Assembly (NCBI GenBank): GCA_021818505.1
Contig: JAKADX010000042.1
Coordinates: forward strand, 1-34,972
Source: Pseudomonadota bacterium
GTDB lineage: Bacteria; Pseudomonadota; Alphaproteobacteria; Acetobacterales; Acetobacteraceae
DNA length: 34,972 nucleotides
Reading direction: 5' to 3'
The translations under genes were made by a program, and so were the position numbers. Below the pieces are notes generated by a model. The model was not told where the DNA came from, did not search any database, and saw nothing but the letters and a program-made list of their open reading frames with translations. Below are positions 27,866-34,972 of this stretch, piece by piece; the stretch's first letter is position 1, and the number at the start of each line of letters is the position of its first letter.

Positions 27866-28606
27866 TCAACCCATGTTCAGGCCGCCGGTCACCGCCTGAT
27901 AGGTCGCGACCGCCAGCGTCATCGGTTCGAAGGGTTTGGTGATGACGAAGGCCGGCTCGACCGATTCGCCGGTCAGCAGCCGTTCGGGATAGGCGGTGAC
28001 GAAGATCACCGGCACCCGGTGATCCTGCATGATGCGCGCCACCGCCGAGGCGCCGTCGCCGCCGGCGCCGAGGTTGATGTCGGCCAGGATCAGCCCCGGT
28101 CGCGTGCGCGATGCCATTGCCACGGCCTCACTCTCGGTCGCCGCGACGCCGACCACGCGATGGCCGCAGCCTTGCACGAGTTCTTCGATGTCCATGGCGA
28201 TGATCGGCTCGTCCTCGATGATCAGCACGTCGGTCGCCGCCGCGTCGCGCAGCCGTTCGCGCGCGGCGGTAAGCTGCTGCTGCGCTTGTTGCGAGGTCAT
28301 CGACACGATCGGCGCCGCGTCTTCCACCCGCATCTCCTCCAGCGAGGTCAGCAGCAGCAATTGCCGCTCGGCGCCGCTCAGCCGGTCCTGCGGCGCCTGC
28401 GCGCGCTGCGCCGCGTTGAACCGGCGCGTCACCTGCTCGTAGAAGGCGAGCCGCAGGTCCTCGACCTCCGACCCGCCGGCCAGCAGGTCGCGCAGGGTGT
28501 CGGCGACCAGACGATCGCCGGCCGACTGCGATCCGGTCAGCGCCCGCGCGTAGCGGCGCGCATAGGGCAGGGCGCGCATCAGGTCCTCGCGACGGTGGTC
28601 ACCCAT
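27866..28606 (-). CDS. phyR: General stress response anti-anti-sigma response regulator
   Basis: This 246-residue regulator has a sigma-like N-terminal domain (about 5-120) and a receiver domain (about 126-240). In the family, phosphorylated PhyR binds NepR with its sigma-like domain and frees EcfG. Receiver residues are intact: E131-D132 in IIEDEP, phospho-acceptor D176 in LILADINLG, T204 in FVTAYPERLLTG and K224 in VITKPFEP, the typical PhyR wording. I chose ATG 28606, with GGGGA upstream, because it begins at the helix of the sigma-like domain; the longer frame runs into the divergent sigma gene. It is divergent from one ECF sigma gene (77-base gap) and 79 bases before glgE on the same strand. 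Confidence 0.94.
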   Translation of the reverse strand: MGDHRREDLMRALPYARRYARALTGSQSAGDRLVADTLRDLLAGGSEVEDLRLAFYEQVTRRFNAAQRAQAPQDRLSGAERQLLLLTSLEEMRVEDAAPIVSMTSQQAQQQLTAARERLRDAAATDVLIIEDEPIIAMDIEELVQGCGHRVVGVAATESEAVAMASRTRPGLILADINLGAGGDGASAVARIMQDHRVPVIFVTAYPERLLTGESVEPAFVITKPFEPMTLAVATYQAVTGGLNMG

Positions 28607-28683
28607 GGCGGGTTGTCCCCCTTGCAGCGCGGCGCGACGGGTCAAACATCGATCGCGCCCCGGTTGAGCGAAGTCAGACACGC

Positions 28684-29205
28684 TTGCAGCCCGACGATCC
28701 CCGCGCGATGCTGCTGCCGTTGATCGCGGATCTGCGCGCGTACGCGCGTTTCCTTGCGCCGCAGCGGGCGGAGGCCGACGATCTGGTGCAGGAGGCGCTG
28801 GTGCGTGCGCTTGCCTCGCTGGCACAGTTTCGCGCAGGCAGCAATATGCGTGCGTGGCTGTTCGTCATCCTGCGCAACGTCTTCTACGAACAGGCGCGGC
28901 GTCAGCGTCATGAGCTGGCGGCATTGCGGCAGGCCGGTGCGGACCCGCCGGCCGCGGGTCCGTCGCAGGAGGCGCGCAGCGATCTGGCCGATCTGCAATC
29001 GCACCTGTTCGCGCTGCCGCCGTTGCTGCGTGAGGCGCTGGTGCTGGTCGGCGCGCAGGGCATGAGCTACGAGGACGCCGCCGCGATCTGCGACGTACCG
29101 GTGGGTACGGTGAAAGCGCGCGTCTCCCGTGCACGCCGCCGGCTTGCCGGCGTCCTGGCGCGACCCGGCGTGCAGGACGCGACGGACCCGCACGAGCAAC
29201 ACTGA
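28684..29205 (+). CDS. ECF sigma factor, EcfG-like (first of two)
   Basis: This 173-residue ECF sigma factor has region 2 at about 10-75 (ADDLVQEALVRAL, then NMRAWLFVILRNVFYEQAR) and region 4 at about 100-155 (LPPLLREALVLVGAQGMSYEDAAAICDVPVGTVKARVSRARRRL). The wording matches the ECF15/EcfG group of general stress sigma factors, which read GGAAC-CGTT promoters. The start is uncertain: TTG 28684 keeps the DPR motif common at the family's N-terminus, while ATG 28708 would begin at MLLPLIADLRAYARFL. It is divergent from phyR, the usual site of nepR-ecfG, but no nepR lies before it. It may be a paralogue of the second sigma gene. Confidence 0.88.
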   Translation: MQPDDPRAMLLPLIADLRAYARFLAPQRAEADDLVQEALVRALASLAQFRAGSNMRAWLFVILRNVFYEQARRQRHELAALRQAGADPPAAGPSQEARSDLADLQSHLFALPPLLREALVLVGAQGMSYEDAAAICDVPVGTVKARVSRARRRLAGVLARPGVQDATDPHEQH

Positions 29206-29434
29206 TCTCGCGCCTCTCGGGCCCGCGCGCCGCGTCCGTGACATGGCTCCCATGCGGGTGACCGCGAATGTATCTGCGCCGGAACTGCCCATCGCTTCGC
29301 CGCTGCATCGCATCTTGCCCGCGCTCCCGCAACTCACGCGCGTCGCTGTCGCGCACTCGTGAGCGGGCGCGTGCAACTCCGACACCGGCTCGTTCATTGC
29401 TCCGATATTCAAAGGGAAACAGCCGGAGCGCGAT

Positions 29435-30016
29435 GTGACCGATTCCACCTTCCATGACCAGGTGATTGCCATTCTGCCGAAGCTGCGCGTGCAGGCGCTC
29501 GCACTGACGCGCAACCGTGCCGGCGCCGAGGATCTTGTGCAGGACGCGGTGTGCAATGCCCTTTCGGCGCAGGACAGCTTCATTCCCGGAACCAATTTCG
29601 CCGCCTGGATGCACCGTATCCTGCGCAACCGCTTCATCTCCAACCTGCGCAAGCGCCGTGACACGACCGACATAGACGACGTGCCGTCCTCGGCGTTCGC
29701 CAGCGAGGCGCCGCACGAGGATCGGTTGGCGCTCAAGGAACTCGCCAAGGCGATGACCCGTCTGCCGTCCGACCAGCGGGAGGCGCTGGTGATGGTGGTG
29801 CTGAACGGGATGAGCTACGAGGCGCTGGCCGAGGCAACGGGCTGCGCGGTCGGTACGGCGAAAAGCCGGGTGTTCCGCGCGCGTCGGCAACTCGAAGGCT
29901 GGTTGCTGGGCGATTCCGCCGCGGGTGGGCCGGCCGATATCCGGCACGCCGGGCCGGCGGCGGCCGAGGGGCGCATTGCGCGCCTTCGCAACCATGGGTT
30001 AAATCCGGCGTTGTAG
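29435..30016 (+). CDS. ECF sigma factor, EcfG-like (second of two)
   Basis: This 193-residue sigma factor starts at GTG 29435 with CGGAG about 8 bases before. Region 2 lies at about 8-75 (AEDLVQDAVCNALS, NFAAWMHRILRNRFISNLRKRR) and region 4 at about 98-155 (RLPSDQREALVMVVLNGMSYEALAEATGCAVGTAKSRVFRARRQL). The linker DTTDIDDVPSSAF and a 35-residue Gly/Ala-rich tail differ from the first sigma factor, so this is no recent duplicate. It lies just before nepR and may be the direct partner of that anti-sigma factor. The 229-base gap before it holds no gene. GGAAC at 29281 lacks a matching -10. Confidence 0.9.
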   Translation: MTDSTFHDQVIAILPKLRVQALALTRNRAGAEDLVQDAVCNALSAQDSFIPGTNFAAWMHRILRNRFISNLRKRRDTTDIDDVPSSAFASEAPHEDRLALKELAKAMTRLPSDQREALVMVVLNGMSYEALAEATGCAVGTAKSRVFRARRQLEGWLLGDSAAGGPADIRHAGPAAAEGRIARLRNHGLNPAL

Positions 30017-30029
30017 TCTCCAGCAGGTC

Positions 30030-30056
30030 GGAACATACCCTCGCGGCGGCGGCGTC
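30030..30056 (+). promoter_or_regulatory. Weak EcfG-type promoter candidate before nepR
   Basis: GGAAC at 30030-30034 is followed by CGTC at 30053-30056. The 18-base spacer is one or two longer than the EcfG consensus and the last base of the -10 differs. If real, it would give stress-controlled feedback on nepR and the kinase. The evidence is weak. Confidence 0.25.
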
Positions 30057-30089
30057 ATTGCGGCGGCCGTTCTTCGGGGCCAGGCGGGC

Positions 30090-30296
30090 ATGAAGAACCT
30101 CGTGATGACGCGCCCCAAGCAACCTCCGGCAATGGTTTCTTCCGACCGGTTGCCGGGGGATGCCGACAGCGTGCCCGCGGCGGCGTTTGACCTCTGGCTG
30201 CAACGCAGCCTGCATCAGTTGTTCGATAAGGTCGCGAAGGAACCGATCCCGGAGGAACTCCTCCGCCTGATCGAGCGGGACCGCAAGAATGCCTGA
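30090..30296 (+). CDS. nepR: NepR-like anti-sigma factor
   Basis: This 68-residue protein consists of a loose N-terminus and a two-helix core at about 32-63: FDLWLQRSLHQLFDKVAKEP and IPEELLRLIERD. The order helix, EPIPEELLRLI, helix is the NepR signature; NepR wraps around EcfG and is pulled off by phosphorylated PhyR. Size and position between the sigma factor and kinase genes agree. It lies 73 bases after the second sigma gene and 15 bases before the kinase gene, so nepR and the kinase are probably co-transcribed. In many alphaproteobacteria nepR precedes the sigma gene; here it follows. Confidence 0.88.
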   Translation: MKNLVMTRPKQPPAMVSSDRLPGDADSVPAAAFDLWLQRSLHQLFDKVAKEPIPEELLRLIERDRKNA

Positions 30297-30311
30297 TCCC
30301 GCCGGACCGCC

Positions 30312-32129
30312 GTGAGCGGACCGCCCGCGCCGGCCGCCGGGCGGGGGCGGGCGGGGGGTTTGGCGGCTATCTGGCGCAATCCCGGCGCAATCGGCGGGTT
30401 GTTGGTCGCGTGGTTGCCGGTCCGCCGCCTCGCCGGGGTGCGCGGGCGGGTCGGGCTGCTGCTCATGGTGGCCGGCATCCCCCTGATGCTGTTGTCCGTC
30501 GCAATCGTCTGGCGAGGCTCGCGCCTGCTGGCCGACGCGCCACGGCAGCGCGCCGGCATCCAGGCCGCGGCGGCGGCGGGGCAGGTTGGCGCGGTGCTGG
30601 ACGGCACTCGCCAGTTTCTCGCCGGTCTTGCGACCGAGCCGGACCTGTCCGCGGCGGCGCCTTCGGCGTGCCTCAGGGCGCTGCGACGCGCGCTGGTGCT
30701 GCAGTCCGAGCGTTTCGACGAACTCGTGGTGCTGAATGCCGACGGTGCCGTGGTCTGCGCGGCGCACGACCCGGACCGGCTGGCCGCGGGCACAGATGCG
30801 CCGTGGTTCCGTGCACTCCATGACGGCAGATCGGAGATCGAGGAGACGCTGGGGCACGGCGGTGCGCCGGGGCTGCTTGTCGCGATTGCGTGGCGCCCGG
30901 GCGGGCGCTTCGCGGGCGCGCTGGCCGGCGCAGTCGCGACTGGTGCGCTCGCCCAGCGGTCGCCGATCGGCGCGGGCTATGTCTGGCTCGTCGATGCGGC
31001 GGACCGGCTGCTACCTTTGGGCGCCCCACCGCCCGGTTTCCTGCCGGCTCCGCCGCTGCTGCGCGATATTCTCGCTGCCGGCGCGGTTCCGAGCATGGCG
31101 ATGTCGCAGGCGGGCGGCCCCGCGGCGTTTGCCGTCAACGAGGTGGGCGGACTGCGCGTCCTCGTCGGCACGCCCGCCGCGCGCGACCTGGCACATGCGC
31201 GCGAGGCGCTGCTCGCGCGCGTTGCCGGGCTGGTGCTGTTGCTCGCTGCTGGACTTGCCGCCGTGGCGATCGGCGCCAATGCGATGCTGGTGCAGCCGAT
31301 CAAGCACCTGTCGCGCGCCGTGCGGGCGTGGCGCAAGGGCGCGCCGTTCGATCCGGGCGAACGCGGCGGAATGCCGCTGGAGCTGCGCGAACTTGCCGAT
31401 TCCTTCGCCGAGGCGACACGCGCGCTCGTCGAACGTGAGCGACAGTTGCAGCGCGCGGTCGAGCAGCAGGAGCTACTGATGCAGGAAATCCATCACCGCG
31501 TGAAGAACAACCTGCAGATCATCGCTTCGCTGCTGAACCTGCAGGCGAGCCGCATCCGCCTGCCGGAAGCCAAGCGGGAATTTGCCGCCGCCCGCGACCG
31601 TGTACGCGCGCTGGCGACGCTGCATCGTCACCTCTACGCGCATGGCGACCTGCACACGATCAACATGCGCAGCTTTCTGCATGAACTTTGTGATCAGTTG
31701 CTGACGGCGATGGGCGAGAGCGGCGACGGGCGCATCAAGCTCAGCATCGAGGCGCCGGCGTTGCAGATCAGCTCCGACCAGGCGGTGCCGATGGCGCTGA
31801 TCGTCACGGAGGCGGTCAGCAACAGCGCCAGATACGCCTTCCCCGGCGGGCGCAGCGGCCATATCCGCGTCGCACTCTCCGCCGAGGACGATCGCGCGCG
31901 GCTCATCATCGAGGATGACGGCATCGGACTGCCTGATGGCCCCCACGAAGCCCAATCAGGCAGCCATGACGGGATCGGCCTGCAACTGATCCGCGGTTTC
32001 GCCCGCCAACTCGGGGGCAGCTTCACGCTGACGCACGCCCAGGGAACGCGCTATGAACTGGAGTTAAGTCTGCGCCGCGAACATGCGGCGGGGGCCGAGC
32101 CGGCGGACGCATCGGCCGCGATCACCTGA
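30312..32129 (+). CDS. Membrane sensor histidine kinase, HisKA_2 family, probable PhyR kinase
   Basis: This 605-residue kinase starts at GTG 30312. It has a membrane segment at about 46-68, an extracytoplasmic sensor of about 230 residues (70-300) that I do not recognise but which could be a dCache/CHASE-like fold, a second segment at about 302-325, a HAMP-like linker and the HisKA_2 domain: LLMQEIHHRVKNNLQIIASLLNLQASRI with probable phospho-acceptor H395. The ATPase has N504 in VTEAVSNSARYAF, DDGIGLPDG at 535-543 and GIGLQLIRGFARQLGGSF. HisKA_2/HWE kinases are the known partners of PhyR, and its place behind nepR supports that role. The signal is unknown. Confidence 0.92.
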   Translation: MSGPPAPAAGRGRAGGLAAIWRNPGAIGGLLVAWLPVRRLAGVRGRVGLLLMVAGIPLMLLSVAIVWRGSRLLADAPRQRAGIQAAAAAGQVGAVLDGTRQFLAGLATEPDLSAAAPSACLRALRRALVLQSERFDELVVLNADGAVVCAAHDPDRLAAGTDAPWFRALHDGRSEIEETLGHGGAPGLLVAIAWRPGGRFAGALAGAVATGALAQRSPIGAGYVWLVDAADRLLPLGAPPPGFLPAPPLLRDILAAGAVPSMAMSQAGGPAAFAVNEVGGLRVLVGTPAARDLAHAREALLARVAGLVLLLAAGLAAVAIGANAMLVQPIKHLSRAVRAWRKGAPFDPGERGGMPLELRELADSFAEATRALVERERQLQRAVEQQELLMQEIHHRVKNNLQIIASLLNLQASRIRLPEAKREFAAARDRVRALATLHRHLYAHGDLHTINMRSFLHELCDQLLTAMGESGDGRIKLSIEAPALQISSDQAVPMALIVTEAVSNSARYAFPGGRSGHIRVALSAEDDRARLIIEDDGIGLPDGPHEAQSGSHDGIGLQLIRGFARQLGGSFTLTHAQGTRYELELSLRREHAAGAEPADASAAIT

Positions 32130-32185
32130 ACCCCGCCCGGCGCGTGGGGTTTCAAAGCGCGCCCGGTACGCTAATCCTGCCGCCG

Positions 32186-33847
32186 ATGGATGCGACGCAG
32201 AAGGACGCCCGATCCTGGGTGCGGCGGCAGGCGCGCCAGGGCGGGCGGGCCGCGCGGCCCGTGCTGCTGGCGGGGCTCGCCGGCACGCTTTGCGCGATCG
32301 GCCAGGCCTGGTCCGCGGCGGCCGTGTTGACCGCGGCGCTGGCAGGGACCGTGATACCGGCGTCCTTGCTCGTCGCGTTCGCCGTCCTTGCCATCCTGCG
32401 CGCGGGCTTCGGCGTGCTCGCCGACCATGCCGCCAGCGCGGCCGGCGCGGCGGCGCGGCGGCGGCTGCGCACCGATGCGCTGCACCGGCTGCTCAGCGCG
32501 GGCCCCAAGCTGCTGCGCGAGCGTCACAGCGGCGAACTGGCTGCGGTCGTGGTGGATCGGATCGAGGCGCTGGACGGGTTTTTCGGCCGCTATATCCCGG
32601 CCTCCACCCTTGCCGTCGCCGGGCCGGCGCTGGTGGCGCTGGCGCTGCTGCCGCGCGATCCCGCCGGGGCATTGATCCTGGCCCTCTGCGGCCTGCTCGT
32701 GCCGATCGCGATGGCGCTGTCCGGCCTCGGCGCTGCGGCGGCGGCGCGGCGGCAGTTCGCGGCGATGGCGCATCTGCAGGTGCGCTTCCTCGACCGCGTG
32801 CGCGGCATCGCCACCATCGTCATGTTCGGCCGCGCGGAGGCCGAGGCGCGCGCGCTCGGGGAGGCTGCCGACGCATTGCGCCGGCGCACGCTGCGGGTGC
32901 TGCGCGTGGCTTTCCTGTCCTCGGCCGCTCTCGACCTCGCGGCGGCGCTGGCGCTCGTGGTGCTGGCGCTGCGCGGCGCCGCCGGCGCGGTGCCGGCCGG
33001 GACCGCGCTGTTCGCGCTGCTGCTGGTGCCGGAGTTCTTCGCCCCCTTGCGTGGGTTCGCGCTCGCCTACCAGGACCGGATGCAGGCCCACGGCGCCGCC
33101 GGCCCGCTCGCCGCGCTGCCGCCGCTCCCGGCGGAAACACCGCCGCCGGAGGTGCGCACCGTGGCGGCGCGGGGCGTAGCTGTCGCGTTCGAGGATGTGC
33201 GCTTCACCTGGGACGAGGCGCGCGGCCCGGCGCTGGACGGTCTCAGCTTCCGCGTCCCGGCGGGCGAGACGCTGATCCTCGCCGGGCCGTCGGGTGCCGG
33301 CAAATCCACCGTGATCGAAATCCTGCTCGGCTTCGTCCGTCCGCAGGGCGGGCGCGTGACGCTGAACGGGGCCGACATCGCGACGCTGGTGCCGGCGGCG
33401 CTGGCCCGCATGACCGCCTGGATCGGCCAACGGCCGACCCTGTTCGCCGGCTCGATCCGCGACAACATCCGCTTTGCCCGGCCCGAGGCGAGCGATGCCG
33501 AGGTGGCGGAGGCCGCCCGCGCTGCCCGGATCGACGGCTTCGCCGCCGCGCTGCCGCAGGGGTTGGACACCGTGGTGGGCGAGGGCGGCTACGGGCTTTC
33601 CGGCGGGCAGGCGCAGCGGGTGGCGATCGCGCGGGCGTTTCTCAAGAACGCACCGCTGCTGCTGCTCGATGAGCCGACCGCGCATCTCGACCCGGCCACC
33701 GAGGCGGAGGTGCTCGACAGCCTGCGCCGGCTGACCATCGGCCGCACCGTCGTGCTCGCCAGCCATTCCAGCGCCGCCCATGCCTTCGGCGGCCGCCGGC
33801 TCGACCTGCGCGACGGTCAGGCCGTGCTCGAGCGGGGCGTGGCCTGA
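32186..33847 (+). CDS. cydD: Thiol exporter ABC subunit CydD
   Basis: This 553-residue half-transporter joins membrane and ATPase parts. ATG 32186 was chosen because the protein then begins a short cytoplasmic helix before the first membrane span; the frame to 32144 adds nothing. Membrane spans fill about 25-295. The ATPase has Walker A GPSGAGKST at 367-375, LSGGQ at 471-475, Walker B LLLLDEPTAHLD at 491-502 and H527. With CydC it exports cysteine and glutathione to the periplasm and is needed to assemble cytochrome bd oxidase. Its stop overlaps the cydC start (TGATG). CydAB would be expected beyond the right edge. Confidence 0.92.
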   Translation: MDATQKDARSWVRRQARQGGRAARPVLLAGLAGTLCAIGQAWSAAAVLTAALAGTVIPASLLVAFAVLAILRAGFGVLADHAASAAGAAARRRLRTDALHRLLSAGPKLLRERHSGELAAVVVDRIEALDGFFGRYIPASTLAVAGPALVALALLPRDPAGALILALCGLLVPIAMALSGLGAAAAARRQFAAMAHLQVRFLDRVRGIATIVMFGRAEAEARALGEAADALRRRTLRVLRVAFLSSAALDLAAALALVVLALRGAAGAVPAGTALFALLLVPEFFAPLRGFALAYQDRMQAHGAAGPLAALPPLPAETPPPEVRTVAARGVAVAFEDVRFTWDEARGPALDGLSFRVPAGETLILAGPSGAGKSTVIEILLGFVRPQGGRVTLNGADIATLVPAALARMTAWIGQRPTLFAGSIRDNIRFARPEASDAEVAEAARAARIDGFAAALPQGLDTVVGEGGYGLSGGQAQRVAIARAFLKNAPLLLLDEPTAHLDPATEAEVLDSLRRLTIGRTVVLASHSSAAHAFGGRRLDLRDGQAVLERGVA

Positions 33848-34972
33848 TGGGTCCGCTGCTGCGCGTCGTCAGCCTCTGGCGCGGCCGGGCGGCGTGGCTC
33901 GTGCTGGGCGGCGTGGTGTCCCTCGCGGCACTGGCGGCCGGGGTGGCGCTGATGACGCTCTCCGGCGGGCTGGTCGCGGGGGTCGCGGTGGGGGCGGGGC
34001 TGGCGGCGGCGCCGTTCGCGCTGCGCGTGCTCGGGCCGGCGCGGGTGATCCTGCGCTACCTGGAGCGGCTGCTCTCGCACGACGCGCTGTTCCGGGCGCT
34101 GGCGGACCTGCGCGTGTGGTTCTTCCGTGGCCTCGCGCGGCACGGTGCCGGCGGCCTTGGCTTCCGCCATGCCGGCGACGCGCTGGCGCGCCTGGTGAAC
34201 GATGTCGAAGCGCTGGATGGCGTCTATCTGCGCGTGATGCTGCCGCTCGCCGGCGCCGTCGTGCTGCTGCCGGTGCTCGTGGTGCTGCTTTCGCGCGGTG
34301 GCTGGGGGCTGGCGCTGGGCGTTGCGGTGCTGTTCGCCCTCGCCGCCTTCGTGCTGCCGCTGCGGGCGGCGCGCGTGGCCGCCGCGGCGGGAGATCGACT
34401 GGCGGCCGCTGCGGGCGGGCTGCGCGTGGCCTGCCTGGACGCCCTGCAGGGAATGCGCGAGGTGCGCGTGTTCGCCGCCGAGGGGCGTGTGCTGGCCACC
34501 GTGCAGGCGCGCGAGGCCGTGCTGCTGGCGGCCCAGCACGACCTCGCCGGGCGCGCGGCCTGGGCCGGGGCGGCGGCGCTGCTGTGCGGCCAGGCGGCGA
34601 TCCTGGCGGTGCTGGCCCGCGCCGGCGCGCACCCGGCGGCGATTGCCCTGCTGTTGTTCGTCACCGTCGCCGCGTTCGAGGCCGTGGGCGGCCTTCCTCG
34701 CGCCGGGGTCGCGGCCGGGCAGGCGGTGGCGGCGGCGCGCCGCGTGCTGGAGGCGGCCGAGGGGCCGCCGCCGGTCGCCGACCCGGTGCAGCCGGCCCGG
34801 CTGCCCGCGGGCAACACGCTGCGGTTCGAGGGTGTGCGTTTCGCCTGGGCGCCCGATCGCCCCCCCGTGTTCGACGGGCTGACGCTGGAGGTACCACAGG
34901 GCAGCCGGGTGGCGCTGCTCGGCCCGTCGGGGGCGGGCAAATCCACTCTGGCGGCGCTGGCGCTGAAGAGAT
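33847..34972 (+). CDS. cydC: Thiol exporter ABC subunit CydC, cut by the right edge
   Basis: The frame opens at ATG 33847, inside the cydD stop (TGATG), and runs without a stop to the window end, giving 375 codons. Membrane spans occur over about 15-300, starting with SLWRGRAAWLVLGGVVSLAALAAGVALMTLSGG, whose LSGG-like loop after the first span is typical of CydC. ILRYLERLLSHDALFRALADLRVWFF at about 70-95 is the CydC signature. The ATPase domain begins at about 330; Walker A GPSGAGKST is at 359-367, right before the cut. LSGGQ, Walker B and the end lie outside. It forms the heterodimer with CydD. Confidence 0.92.
   Translation, partial: MGPLLRVVSLWRGRAAWLVLGGVVSLAALAAGVALMTLSGGLVAGVAVGAGLAAAPFALRVLGPARVILRYLERLLSHDALFRALADLRVWFFRGLARHGAGGLGFRHAGDALARLVNDVEALDGVYLRVMLPLAGAVVLLPVLVVLLSRGGWGLALGVAVLFALAAFVLPLRAARVAAAAGDRLAAAAGGLRVACLDALQGMREVRVFAAEGRVLATVQAREAVLLAAQHDLAGRAAWAGAAALLCGQAAILAVLARAGAHPAAIALLLFVTVAAFEAVGGLPRAGVAAGQAVAAARRVLEAAEGPPPVADPVQPARLPAGNTLRFEGVRFAWAPDRPPVFDGLTLEVPQGSRVALLGPSGAGKSTLAALALKR

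Noticed and set aside
28607-28825. N-terminal extension of PhyR
   Set aside because: It would overlap the start of the divergent sigma gene and adds Pro/Ala/Arg-rich sequence outside the family; ATG 28606 has a ribosome site.
29281-29305. EcfG-type promoter before the second sigma gene
   Set aside because: GGAAC at 29281 is present, but 16-17 bases later reads GCTG or CTGC, which does not resemble CGTT.

Overview
The window is GC-rich DNA from a Gram-negative bacterium, almost certainly an alphaproteobacterium. The PhyR-NepR-EcfG general stress response genes at 27.9-32.1 kb are known only from that class. The Hint-domain protein and the overall gene content would fit a Rhodospirillales/Acetobacteraceae-like organism, but that finer placement is inference.

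Layout. (1) 1-2675: the end of an integrated element. A tyrosine integrase, a coupled hypothetical gene, a small HTH protein and a gene cut by the left edge all lie on the minus strand. The element ends at a 46-base remnant of the 3' half of a tRNA-Arg(UCU) gene, the expected footprint of integration into that tRNA. (2) 2676-3274: no convincing gene, but a structured leader lies just before the next gene. (3) 3275-13034: mixed chromosomal genes: a Hint-domain protein with an unrecognised Cys-rich front, DUF2905, an ATP-grasp-like protein, nicotinamidase, a lytic transglycosylase-SPOR lipoprotein, a small lipoprotein, a Wzm/Wzt-type ABC exporter pair, a methyltransferase, a SYLF lipoprotein and an atypical SDR. 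(4) 13059-27786: six minus-strand genes in the order glgE, treS-mak, glgB, treZ, treY, otsA. Five of the six are joined by overlapping stop/start codons. (5) 27866-32129: the general stress response locus (phyR; two ECF sigma factors; nepR; a HisKA_2 histidine kinase). (6) 32186-34972: cydD and the start of cydC, cut by the right edge.

How the genes work together. The six-gene cluster holds four routes that touch trehalose. OtsA makes trehalose-6-phosphate. TreY/TreZ release trehalose from alpha-glucan. TreS interconverts maltose and trehalose, and its fused maltokinase makes maltose-1-phosphate. GlgE polymerises that into alpha-1,4-glucan, which GlgB branches; the glucan can feed TreY/TreZ again. 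No otsB, glgA, glgC, glgP or glgX is visible. The cluster lies directly behind phyR on the same strand, and a GGAAC-N16-CATT element just before glgE resembles the EcfG promoter, so I infer that the general stress response controls it. GlgE carries an extra N-terminal domain of about 400 residues that looks like a GH13 barrel without its catalytic residues.
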